Source: Roseicella aerolata (lineage in GTDB: Bacteria; Pseudomonadota; Alphaproteobacteria; Acetobacterales; Acetobacteraceae). From it: a stretch of DNA of 52,475 nt. The position numbers and the translations under genes are program-made. The stretch spans positions 1 through 52,475 of the forward strand of contig NZ_JAJAQI010000041.1 in the NCBI RefSeq assembly GCF_020523605.1. Reading direction: 5' to 3'. The notes under the pieces were generated by a model. It did not search any database, was not told where the DNA came from, and saw only the letters and a program-made list of their open reading frames with translations. Shown here in pieces: positions 32,429-40,485 of the stretch; the stretch's first letter is position 1, and each line of letters begins with the position of its first letter.

Positions 32429-32456
32429 CGCGACAGGTCCCGCGCCGTTGCGTCAT
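32421..32456 (-). CDS. Possible 11-residue leader peptide before the cyclase gene
   Basis: An ATG 6 bases after a strong GGGAGGAA site opens MTQRRGTCRDV and stops in the TGTGA just inside the cyclase start. It either delivers ribosomes to the cyclase ATG by coupling, or shows the cyclase start to be misread. It resembles no known attenuator peptide. Confidence 0.3.
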   Translation of the reverse strand: MTQRRGTCRDV

Positions 32457-32614
32457 CTCGTTCCTCCCGTTGCGGCGATGCTGGCAGCCGGATTGCCGCG
32501 GCGTCAACCGGGCGCCGGGCTGCGCCAGGGCTGAACGGTTTTCGCCTGCGAACGTTGTCGCCATGGGGCAGTGCTGCCGCTGCCCCGGGACGCCTGCAGC
32601 AACGGAGGAGACGG

Positions 32615-33160
32615 ATGGCGCGGACATACTGGGGCGCGGGACTGGCCCTGCTTGTGCTGGCGGGCTGCGCGGAGACGCAGCGGGCGGCCGATACCACCGT
32701 CGCCGCGGCGAAGGCGCAGGTGAACCCGACGCTCTCGACCAGCGACGCGGCCTTCATGACCACCGCGACGCGCGGCGGCCTGGCGGAGGTGGAGATGGCG
32801 CGCCTGGCCGAGCGCAATTCGCGGTCGCCGGCGGTGAAGCGCTTCGCCCAGACCATGATGCGGGACCATGGCAGGGCCAACCAGGAGATGCTGGCGCTGG
32901 CGCAGCAGAAGCAGATCACACCGCCGAGCACGATGGGCGCGGAGCATCAGGCGACCTATGACAGCCTGGCCCAGCTCCGCGGGGCGGCCTTCGACCGCGC
33001 CTATGCGCGGGCCATGGTGCAGGACCATGAGGAAGACCTGCGGGCCTTCCAGACCGAGGCCCAGGAAGGGACCGACCCGGATGTGAGGGCCTTCGCCGCC
33101 CGCCATGTGCCGGTCCTGCAGGAGCATCTGCGCATGGCACGGCAGTTGCCGCAGCGCTGA
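32615..33160 (+). CDS. DUF4142 lipoprotein
   Basis: A 181-residue exported protein with a CGGAGGAG ribosome site. LALLVLAGCAE is a lipobox, so C21 should be lipidated. The mature part is the four-helix DUF4142 bundle: DAAFMTTATRGGLAEVEMARLAERNSRSPAVKRFAQTMMRDHGRANQEM and FDRAYARAMVQDHEEDLRAFQTEA, with repeated His/Glu pairs that give the ferritin-like look of this family. The function is unknown; relatives are often stress-related. It is monocistronic. Confidence 0.8.
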   Translation: MARTYWGAGLALLVLAGCAETQRAADTTVAAAKAQVNPTLSTSDAAFMTTATRGGLAEVEMARLAERNSRSPAVKRFAQTMMRDHGRANQEMLALAQQKQITPPSTMGAEHQATYDSLAQLRGAAFDRAYARAMVQDHEEDLRAFQTEAQEGTDPDVRAFAARHVPVLQEHLRMARQLPQR

Positions 33161-33598
33161 GCCTGACCCGGCGCTGAGGCGCCCTCCGGCAGGCCCGGCA
33201 AGGCCCGCCCGGACCGGGGCGGCCCCCCTGGGCGCAGCCGGTGCCGGCCGGCCTGCGGTGCCCGAGTGCGTGGCGTGGCGCCCGGCTGCCGGCAGGCACC
33301 CGGCCAGTTCTGCCCATACCCTGCGCCATTTGGCTTATTTATGCGCAGTTAATGCCCAATATATGATCATTAGGCGATAAGGCCTGATATTCGATTAAAA
33401 CAAGGGCATTGATCACCGCCTGGGCATGCTGCTACCCAATAGCCGGCCGCGCTGATCGAGCCCCGACGCAGATGCCGGCCCGGAGGCACCCCAAAGGCGG
33501 GGGGCCGCTGCCATGGGCGGCCAGGGCGCCGTCCCGTTCATGACCTGCGGGCCAAAGGCGACCCGCGCGCGGACAGCTGGTCCGCGGAGCTCCCCATC
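33161..33598 (+). promoter_or_regulatory. Nitrate operon promoter region and structured leader
   Basis: A 438-base gap without genes. Bases about 33325-33410 are strikingly AT-rich (TTATTTATGCG, CAATATATGATCATTAGG, ATTCGATTAAAAC), unlike the rest of the window, and should hold the promoter. The exact boxes are ambiguous. Short repeats ATGCCCA/TGGGCAT flank the island. From about 33480 to the GTG at 33599 the DNA can fold into a chain of hairpins described separately. I found no correctly spaced sigma-54 site. Regulation by an ANTAR-type antiterminator is proposed from the hairpins. Confidence 0.6.
33485..33585 (+). promoter_or_regulatory. Tandem AAAGGC-hexaloop hairpins, candidate ANTAR antitermination target
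   Basis: Hairpin 1 is CCCC-AAAGGC-GGGG (33489-33502). Hairpin 2 is GCGGG-c-C-AAAGGC-G-a-CCCGC (33547-33566). Both hexaloops are identical, with A at position 1 and G at position 4, the bases conserved in RNA targets of ANTAR regulators such as NasR/NasT. A third stem GGCCGC/GCGGCC (33503-33522) lies between. A final CGCGGAC/GTCCGCG hairpin (33568-33585) ends next to the GGAG ribosome site. The linker is longer than in textbook targets, and no T-run follows. Confidence 0.45.
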
Positions 33599-34810
33599 GT
33601 GAACAAGGGCTTCCTGAAGGCGGGGCATCTTCCCACCCTGATCGCCGCTTTCCTCTATTTCGATGTCAGCTTCATGGTCTGGGTGCTGCTCGGCCCGCTC
33701 GCCGTGCAGATCGCCGCCGACCTCCGGCTCTCCGCCGCGGAGAAGGGCCTTATGGTGGCCGTGCCGGTGCTGGCCGGCGCGCTGCTGCGCCTGGTCAACG
33801 GCGTGCTGGTGGACAGCATCGGGCCGAAACGCACCGGCACCATCGGCCAGGGCATCGTCATCGCCGGCCTCGCCGCCGCCTGGTGGTTCGGCATCTCCAG
33901 CTTCGCGCAGGTGCTGCTGGTCGGGGTCGTGCTCGGCATGGCCGGTGCCGCCTTCGCGGTCGCGCTCCCCCTCGCCTCCCGCTGGTATCCGCCGGAACAC
34001 CAGGGCACCGCCCTCGGCATCGCCGGCGCCGGCAACTCGGGCACGGTCTTCGCCGCGCTGCTCGCCCCCGGCCTCGCCCTCGCCTTCGGCTGGAACAACG
34101 TCCTCGGCCTCGCCGCCATCCCGCTGGCCATCGTCCTCGCCGTCTATCTGGTGATGGCGAAGGATGCGCCGGACCGCCCGGCGGCGAAGTCGCTGGCGCA
34201 GTACGCCGCCGTGCTGCGCAACGCCGATGCCTGGTGGTTCATGTTCTTCTACAGCGTGACCTTCGGCGGCTTCGTCGGGCTCGCGGCCTCGCTCACCATC
34301 TATTTCAACGACGTCTACGGGCTGAGCCCGGTGGTCGCCGGCTATTTCACCGCCGCCTGCGTCTTCGCCGGCTCCCTGGTCCGCCCGGTCGGCGGCGCGG
34401 TCGCGGACCGGGTCGGCGGCGTGCGGTCGCTGACCGCGATGTATGCGGTCGCGGCCCTCGCCCTCGGCATCATCTCCCTCGGCCTGCCCTCCGCCTGGCT
34501 CGCGCTGGCGGTCTTCGTCCTCGCCATGCTCGCGCTCGGCATGGGCAATGGCGCGGTCTTCCAGCTCGTGCCGCAGCGCTTCCGCGGCGAGATCGGGGTG
34601 ATGACCGGCCTGGTCGGCATGACCGGCGGCATCGGCGGCTTCTGGCTCGCCTCCTCGCTCGGCCTCTCCAGGCAGGTCACCGGCAGCTACCAGGCCGGCT
34701 TCCTGGTCTTCGCCACCCTCGCCGCCATCGCCCTGGTGGGCCTCACCGGCGTGAAGCGCCGCTGGCGCAGCACCTGGGGCGCCGCCGCCGTCACCTCCGC
34801 CCGCATCTGA
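33599..34810 (+). CDS. NarK/NasA-type nitrate/nitrite transporter (MFS)
   Basis: A 403-residue major facilitator protein with about 12 membrane helices, starting at GTG 33599 after GGAG. Nitrate-porter signatures are AGAGNSGTVFAALLAP in the middle of the N-terminal half and GNGAVFQLVPQRFRGEIGVMTGLVGMTGGIGGF in the C-terminal half; the arginines that hold the anion are in expected positions. As the first gene of an assimilatory cluster it should import nitrate. It ends 19 bases before nirB. Confidence 0.9.
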   Translation: MNKGFLKAGHLPTLIAAFLYFDVSFMVWVLLGPLAVQIAADLRLSAAEKGLMVAVPVLAGALLRLVNGVLVDSIGPKRTGTIGQGIVIAGLAAAWWFGISSFAQVLLVGVVLGMAGAAFAVALPLASRWYPPEHQGTALGIAGAGNSGTVFAALLAPGLALAFGWNNVLGLAAIPLAIVLAVYLVMAKDAPDRPAAKSLAQYAAVLRNADAWWFMFFYSVTFGGFVGLAASLTIYFNDVYGLSPVVAGYFTAACVFAGSLVRPVGGAVADRVGGVRSLTAMYAVAALALGIISLGLPSAWLALAVFVLAMLALGMGNGAVFQLVPQRFRGEIGVMTGLVGMTGGIGGFWLASSLGLSRQVTGSYQAGFLVFATLAAIALVGLTGVKRRWRSTWGAAAVTSARI

Positions 34811-34829
34811 CGCAGAAGGACACTCGCCC

Positions 34830-37304
34830 ATGAACATGATGTCCCCCCGGCGCCAGCGCCTGGTCGTCATCGGCAACGGCATGGCCGGCATGCGGACGGT
34901 GGAGGAACTGCTCAAGCGCGCCCCGCAGCGCTACGAGATCACCGTCTTCGGCGCCGAGCCGCATCCGAACTACGACCGCATCGCCCTCTCCTCGGTGCTG
35001 GCCGGCGAGAAGACGCTGGAGCAGATCGTCATCAACAGCCGCGACTGGTATGCGGCGAACGGCATCCGCCTGATCACCGGCGACCCCGTGGTGGCGGTGG
35101 ACCGGCCGGGGCGGACGGTCACCTCCGCCTCCGGCATCACGGCCGGCTATGACAGGCTGCTGATCGCCACGGGATCGAAGCCGCTGGCGCCGCCCATCCC
35201 CGGCCTCGGGCTTCCCGGGACCTGCGCCTTCCGCGACATCCATGATGTCGAGCTGATGCTGGAAGCGGCGCGGACCCACCGGCGTGCCGTGGTCATCGGC
35301 GGCGGGCTGCTGGGGCTGGAGGCGGCCTGGGGCCTGAAGCGCCGCGGCATGTCCGTCGCCCTCGTCCACCTGATGCCGACGCTGATGGAGCGGCAGCTCG
35401 ATACCCATGCCGGCACGCTGCTGCAGCGCGACCTGGACAAGCGCGGCATCGCCTTCTTCACCAATGGCCAGACCGAGGAGATCACCGGCACGGACCGCGC
35501 CACCGGTGTGCGGCTGGCGGATGGCCGGGAGATCGAGGCCGACCTGGTCGTCGTCGCCATCGGCATCCGGCCGAATATCGACCTCGCCCGCGCCATGAAC
35601 CTGGAAGTGAATCGCGGCATCGTCGTCGATGACGGCCTGCGGACGACCGAGGACCCGAACATCTTCGCCGTCGGCGAGTGCATCGAGCATCGCGGCCAGA
35701 TCTTCGGCCTGGTGGCACCGATCTGGGAACAGGCGAAGGTCTGCGCCGCCCAGCTCGCCGGAGAGGAGGAGGCGGCCTATGTCACCCCCGCCCTCTCCAC
35801 CCGCCTCAAGATCACCGGCATCGATGTCTTCTCCGCGGGCAGCCTGAACGCGGCGGACGAGGCGGATGAGGAGATCACCTTCGCCGATGCGGCCCGCGGC
35901 GTGTACCGCAAGCTGGTGCTGCGCGAGCAGAAGATCGTCGGCGCGGTGATGTATGGCGACGTTGCCGATGGCGGCTGGTATTTCCAGATGCTGCGGGAGG
36001 GGGCGGATGTCTCCGCCATGCGGGACACGATCATCCTCGGCCGCGCCGTCGCCACCGCGGCGCTCGGCTCGGCGGCGCCGGACCCGCACGCGGCCGTCGC
36101 CGCCCTGCCCGACAGCGCCGAGATCTGCGGCTGCAACGGCGTCTGCAAGGGCGCGATCGGCAAGGCCATCGCCGAGAAGGGCCTGACCACGCTGGACGCC
36201 GTCCGCGCCCACACCAAGGCCAGCGCCTCCTGCGGCTCCTGCACCCCGCAGGTGGAGAGCCTGCTGGCCCTGGCGCTGGGCGACGGCTTCCGGAAGGCCG
36301 CCGGCGAGAAGCCGATGTGCAGATGCACCACGCATGGCCACGACGTTGTCCGCAAGGCGATCCTTGAGGAGAGGATCAAGTCCATCCCGGAAGCGATGGC
36401 GCGCCTCGGCTGGACGAACCCGGAGGGCTGCGCCTCCTGCCGCCCCGCGCTCAACTACTACCTGCTCTGCGCCTGGCCCGGCGAATATGTGGACGACGCG
36501 CAGAGCCGCTTCGTCAATGAGCGCATGCACGCCAACATCCAGAAGGACGGCACCTATTCCGTTGTCCCGCGCATGTGGGGCGGCCTGACCAGCGCGAAGG
36601 AACTCCGCGCCATCGCCGATGTGGCGGAGAAGTACCAGGTGCGGGAGGTGAAGGTCACCGGCGGCCAGCGCATCGACCTGTTCGGGATCCGGCGGGAGGA
36701 CCTGCCGGCCGTCTGGCGGGACCTGAACGCCGCCGGCATGGTCTCCGGCCACGCCTATGCCAAGGGGCTGCGCACGGTGAAGACCTGCGTCGGCTCCACC
36801 TGGTGCCGATTCGGCACGCAGGACAGCACGACCATGGGCGTGAAGCTGGAGAAGATGACCTGGGGCTCCTGGCACCCGCACAAGGTCAAGCTCGCCGTCT
36901 CCGGCTGCCCGCGCAATTGCGCCGAGGCGACCATCAAGGATTTCGGCGTGGTCGCGGTGGACAGCGGCTGGGAACTGAGCGTGGGCGGCAATGGCGGCAT
37001 CCATGTCCGCGCCACCGACAGGCTCTGCAAGGTGGAGACGGAGGCGGAGGTGCTGGAATATTGCGGCGCCTTCCTCCAGCTCTACCGGGAGGAGGCGCGC
37101 TACCTTGAGCGCACCGCCCCCTGGGTGAAGCGCGTCGGCATCGACTACGTGAAGAAGCGGATCGTCGGGGACGCGGAGGGCCGAAAGGCGCTGCACGCGA
37201 AGTTCCTCTATTCCCAGCAATTCGCGCAGGTCGACCCCTGGGCCGAGCGCGCCGCGGGCGGCGCCCCGGCCGAGCCCTTCAAGACCCTGGTCCCGGCGGA
37301 GTGA
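34830..37304 (+). CDS. nirB: Assimilatory nitrite reductase [NAD(P)H], large subunit
   Basis: An 824-residue enzyme reducing nitrite to ammonium with six electrons. Domains in order: FAD/NAD oxidoreductase (VVIGNGMAGMRTVEELL; second dinucleotide motif VVIGGGLLGLEAAW; VGECIEH), a BFD-like [2Fe-2S] module (CGCNGVCKG...CGSCTPQ), a second such module (CRCTTHGHDV...GCASCRPALNYY), then the sulphite/nitrite reductase core with siroheme/4Fe-4S ligands TCVGSTWC and SGCPRNC. All cofactor residues are intact. Siroheme is probably supplied by the methyltransferase at 40486. The stop TGA falls 5 bases before the chosen nirD start. Confidence 0.95.
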   Translation: MNMMSPRRQRLVVIGNGMAGMRTVEELLKRAPQRYEITVFGAEPHPNYDRIALSSVLAGEKTLEQIVINSRDWYAANGIRLITGDPVVAVDRPGRTVTSASGITAGYDRLLIATGSKPLAPPIPGLGLPGTCAFRDIHDVELMLEAARTHRRAVVIGGGLLGLEAAWGLKRRGMSVALVHLMPTLMERQLDTHAGTLLQRDLDKRGIAFFTNGQTEEITGTDRATGVRLADGREIEADLVVVAIGIRPNIDLARAMNLEVNRGIVVDDGLRTTEDPNIFAVGECIEHRGQIFGLVAPIWEQAKVCAAQLAGEEEAAYVTPALSTRLKITGIDVFSAGSLNAADEADEEITFADAARGVYRKLVLREQKIVGAVMYGDVADGGWYFQMLREGADVSAMRDTIILGRAVATAALGSAAPDPHAAVAALPDSAEICGCNGVCKGAIGKAIAEKGLTTLDAVRAHTKASASCGSCTPQVESLLALALGDGFRKAAGEKPMCRCTTHGHDVVRKAILEERIKSIPEAMARLGWTNPEGCASCRPALNYYLLCAWPGEYVDDAQSRFVNERMHANIQKDGTYSVVPRMWGGLTSAKELRAIADVAEKYQVREVKVTGGQRIDLFGIRREDLPAVWRDLNAAGMVSGHAYAKGLRTVKTCVGSTWCRFGTQDSTTMGVKLEKMTWGSWHPHKVKLAVSGCPRNCAEATIKDFGVVAVDSGWELSVGGNGGIHVRATDRLCKVETEAEVLEYCGAFLQLYREEARYLERTAPWVKRVGIDYVKKRIVGDAEGRKALHAKFLYSQQFAQVDPWAERAAGGAPAEPFKTLVPAE

Positions 37305-37309
37305 CCGAC

Positions 37310-37651
37310 ATGGACGGCATGGTTCTGACCTCCGGCTGGGCCGAGATCGGGCGCCTCACGGACATCCCGCGCCAGGGCGCCCGTGTCGTCGCCAGCAGCA
37401 TCGGCGACATCGCGGTCTTCCGCGCGCTGGACGACACGGTCTTCGCCATCGAGGACCGCTGCCCGCACAAGGGCGGCCCGCTGTCGCAAGGCATCGTGCA
37501 CGGCCATGCCGTGACCTGCCCGCTGCACAACTGGGTCATCGACCTGCAGAGCGGCGAGGCCGCAGCGCCGGATGTGGGCTGCGTGAAGCGCATCCCGGTG
37601 AAGGTCGAGGACGGGCGCGTCCTGCTCTCCCTGCCGGGGGCGGCGGCATGA
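37310..37651 (+). CDS. nirD: Nitrite reductase small subunit (Rieske-type)
   Basis: A 113-residue protein read from ATG 37310 with GGCGGAG upstream; a GTG at 37301 would overlap the nirB stop and sit too close to that site. It carries a full Rieske pair, CPHKGG and CPLHN, so it should hold a [2Fe-2S] cluster, unlike E. coli NirD, which has lost these ligands. It works with NirB in electron transfer or assembly. The end overlaps nasA by ATGA. Confidence 0.9.
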   Translation: MDGMVLTSGWAEIGRLTDIPRQGARVVASSIGDIAVFRALDDTVFAIEDRCPHKGGPLSQGIVHGHAVTCPLHNWVIDLQSGEAAAPDVGCVKRIPVKVEDGRVLLSLPGAAA

Positions 37652-40308
37652 CCGCGGCCGTCCGGACCACCTGCCCCTATTGCGGCGTCGGCTGCGGGGT
37701 CCTGGCGCAGCCGGACGGCAGCCTGAAGGGCGACCCGGCGCATCCGGCCAACAAGGGCCGGCTCTGCGCGAAGGGCGCCGCGCTGGGCGAGACGCTCTCC
37801 GATGCCGGGCGTCTCCTCCACCCCGGCATTGCCGGCGCGCGCACCTCCTGGAACACGGCGCTGGACCTGGTGGCGGCGCGCTTCCGCGAGACCATCGCGG
37901 CGCACGGGCCGGACTCGGTCGCCTTCTACGTCTCCGGCCAGTGCCTGACCGAGGACTACTACGTTGCCAACAAGCTGATGAAGGGCTTCATCGGCAGCGG
38001 CAATATCGACACCAACAGCCGCCTCTGCATGGCCTCCTCGGTCGCCGGCCACACCCGCGCCTTCGGCGCCGATGTGGTGCCCGGCCTCTATGAGGATTTG
38101 GAGGAGGCCGACCTCGTCATCCTCGTCGGCAGCAACCTCGCCTGGTGCCATCCGGTGCTGCATGGCCGCCTGCAGGCGGCGCGCGGGGAGCGGGGGACGA
38201 AGCTCGTCGTCATCGACCCGCGCGGCACCGCGACCTCCGCCGGCGCAGACCTGCACCTGGCGCTGGCGCCCGGCTCCGACGTCGCGCTCTTCGCCGGGCT
38301 GCTCGCGCATCTCGCCGGCATTGGGCGCGTGGACCAGGGCTGGGTCGCGGCGCACACGACGGGGATCAACGAGGCGCTGACGGCGGCGCGCGAGACGGCG
38401 CCGACCCTCGAACGCGTCGCCGCGTTGACCGGCCTTTCGCCCGAGGAGATCGCGCGCTTCTACGCGATGTTCGCCGCGACCGAGCGCACCGTCACCGTCT
38501 ACAGCCAGGGCGTGAACCAGTCCTCGGCCGGGACGGACAAGGTCAATGCCATCCTCAACTGCCACCTGGCGACGGGCCGCATCGGCCGCCCCGGCATGGG
38601 GCCCTTCAGCGTCACCGGCCAGCCCAACGCCATGGGCGGGCGGGAGGTGGGCGGGCTGGCCAACCAGCTTGCCGCGCATATGCGCTTCGACATGCCGGGC
38701 GCGCCGGACCGCCTCCGTCGCTTCTGGCAGGCGCCGAACCTCGCCACCCGGCCCGGCCTCAAGGCGGTGGAACTGTTCGAGGCGGTGCTGGACGGGCGCG
38801 TGAAGGCGCTCTGGATCATGGCGACCAACCCCGCCGACAGCCTGCCGCGCGCCGGCCGGGTGCGGCAGGCGCTGGCGGCCTGCCCCTTCCTCGTCGTCTC
38901 CGATTGCTGGGAAACCGACACCACCCGCCATGCCGACGTCATCCTGCCCGCCGCTGGCTGGGGCGAGAAGAGCGGCACCGTCACCAATTCCGAGCGCCGC
39001 ATCTCCCGCCAGCGTCCCTTCCGCGCCGCCCCGGGCGAGGCGCGGCCGGACTGGTGGATGCTGGCGGAAATCGGCCGCCGCATGGGCTGGGCGAAGGACT
39101 TCGCCTGGGAGAGCCCCGCCGCGGTCTTCCGCGAGCACGCCGCCCTTTCCGGCTTCGAGAATGGCGGCAGCCGGAGCTTCGATATCGGCGCCATGGCGAT
39201 GCTGAGCGACGAGGGCTACGAGGCGCTTGCCCCCTTCCGCTGGCCGCTGCCCGCCGGCGCCACCGAGGAAGGCGGGCGCCTCTTCGCCGCGGGCGGCTTC
39301 CCGACGCCGGATGGCCGCGCCCGCCTCGTCCCGACCCCCTTCCGCGGCCCCGCCGCCATGCCCGGTGCCGACTACCCGCTGCTGCTGAACACCGGCCGGC
39401 TGCGCGACCAGTGGCACACCATGACCCGCACCGGCCAGGTGCCGCGCCTCTCGGAACACGCGCCGGTGCCGGCCGCCGCCCTCTCGCCCGGCGATGCAGA
39501 GGCGCTGGGCGCCGAGGCCGGCGGGCTGCTCCGCCTCGCCTCCCCGCATGGCGAGACGGTGCTGCGCGTGGCCATCGATCCGGGCCAGCGCCCGGGCGAG
39601 GTCTTCGTGCCCATGCACTGGACGGATGCCTTCACCTCCTCCGGCCCGGTGGGTCGGCTGGTCGGCGCCGCGGTGGACCCGGTCTCCGGCCAGCCGGAGC
39701 TGAAGGCGACGCCAGTGCGGGCCGAGGCCCTGCCGGTGCGCTGGCGCGGCCTGCTGCTGCACCGCCGGGCGGTGCGGCCGGAGGAGCCGGGCCTCCATTG
39801 GTCCCGCGCCCCGGTCGCCGCCGGCCATGTGCTGGAACTGACCGGCGCCGAACCCCTGCCCGCCGAGATCGCGCCCCTGGTCGGACGCCTGCTGGCCGCG
39901 CCGGAGGGCGCCGAGTTGCTGCACATCGCCGACCCCGCCCGCGGCGCCTGGCGCTTCGCCACGCTGGCCGAGGGGCGGGTGGAGTCCTGCCTCTTCCTGC
40001 TGCGCGAGGGCAGCCGCGCCGCGCTGCCCTCCGGCACCGCGCTGGCCGGGCTGCTGGACGGGATGGTGGCGGAGGCCGCGCGCCCCGGGCTGCTCGCCGG
40101 CCGGGCGCTGGCCGCGAGACCGGCAGAGCGCAATGTCTGCGCCTGCTTCGGCGTGGGCATCCAGACGCTCCGCGCCTGCATCCTGGACCGGCGCCTGACC
40201 ACCGTCGCCGAGGTGGGGGAGGCGCTGAGCGCCGGGACCAATTGCGGCTCCTGCCTGCCGGAGATCAGGGAGGTGCTGCGCGATGCCCGTGCCGAAGCGG
40301 CGGCCTGA
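37648..40308 (+). CDS. nasA: Assimilatory nitrate reductase, catalytic subunit
   Basis: An 886-residue molybdopterin enzyme reducing nitrate to nitrite. The N-terminal [4Fe-4S] cluster ligands are C9, C12, C16 and C40 (CPYCGVGC and LCAKG). Mo-bis-MGD domains follow (NIDTNSRLCMASSVAGH, QSSAGTDKVNAILNCHLATGRIGRPGMGPFSVTGQPNAMGGREVGG). The C-terminus has a BFD-like [2Fe-2S] domain (CACFGVG...TNCGSCLPEI), probably the electron entry site in place of a separate NasB. No signal peptide is present, so it is cytoplasmic, as expected for assimilation. Confidence 0.95.
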   Translation: MTAAVRTTCPYCGVGCGVLAQPDGSLKGDPAHPANKGRLCAKGAALGETLSDAGRLLHPGIAGARTSWNTALDLVAARFRETIAAHGPDSVAFYVSGQCLTEDYYVANKLMKGFIGSGNIDTNSRLCMASSVAGHTRAFGADVVPGLYEDLEEADLVILVGSNLAWCHPVLHGRLQAARGERGTKLVVIDPRGTATSAGADLHLALAPGSDVALFAGLLAHLAGIGRVDQGWVAAHTTGINEALTAARETAPTLERVAALTGLSPEEIARFYAMFAATERTVTVYSQGVNQSSAGTDKVNAILNCHLATGRIGRPGMGPFSVTGQPNAMGGREVGGLANQLAAHMRFDMPGAPDRLRRFWQAPNLATRPGLKAVELFEAVLDGRVKALWIMATNPADSLPRAGRVRQALAACPFLVVSDCWETDTTRHADVILPAAGWGEKSGTVTNSERRISRQRPFRAAPGEARPDWWMLAEIGRRMGWAKDFAWESPAAVFREHAALSGFENGGSRSFDIGAMAMLSDEGYEALAPFRWPLPAGATEEGGRLFAAGGFPTPDGRARLVPTPFRGPAAMPGADYPLLLNTGRLRDQWHTMTRTGQVPRLSEHAPVPAAALSPGDAEALGAEAGGLLRLASPHGETVLRVAIDPGQRPGEVFVPMHWTDAFTSSGPVGRLVGAAVDPVSGQPELKATPVRAEALPVRWRGLLLHRRAVRPEEPGLHWSRAPVAAGHVLELTGAEPLPAEIAPLVGRLLAAPEGAELLHIADPARGAWRFATLAEGRVESCLFLLREGSRAALPSGTALAGLLDGMVAEAARPGLLAGRALAARPAERNVCACFGVGIQTLRACILDRRLTTVAEVGEALSAGTNCGSCLPEIREVLRDARAEAAA

Positions 40309-40485
40309 TACCTGGCGCATGACGTCCCGTCCTGCGGCCCGCGGAGCGGACCGGGCGCGCGAAGACGCGCCGCGGCCGATGCCGCGGAGCCGAGGCCCGG
40401 AGGTCCGCCGGCGGAGGCAGGACATGCGTCAGCCTGCCATAAGCCGCCCCGTCGCCCGGCGCCGAAGGCCAGCAGGAGAGATGCC
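40309..40485. other. 177-base gap between nasA and the siroheme methyltransferase gene
   Basis: No gene is seen. A hairpin GCGCG-CGAAGA-CGCGC at about 40358-40373 is the only clear structure. The gap is the largest inside the nitrate cluster, so a weak internal promoter or processing site is possible; no boxes were recognised. Confidence 0.4.

Noticed and set aside
33270-33295. A sigma-54-like TGGC...TGC element before the nitrate operon
   Set aside because: The GG and GC elements are one base too close, and it lies upstream of the AT-rich island in plain GC-rich sequence.
37279-40425. A 1048-codon minus-strand open frame
   Set aside because: It runs antisense to nirD and nasA and shows no domain; it is explained by the codon bias of the real genes.
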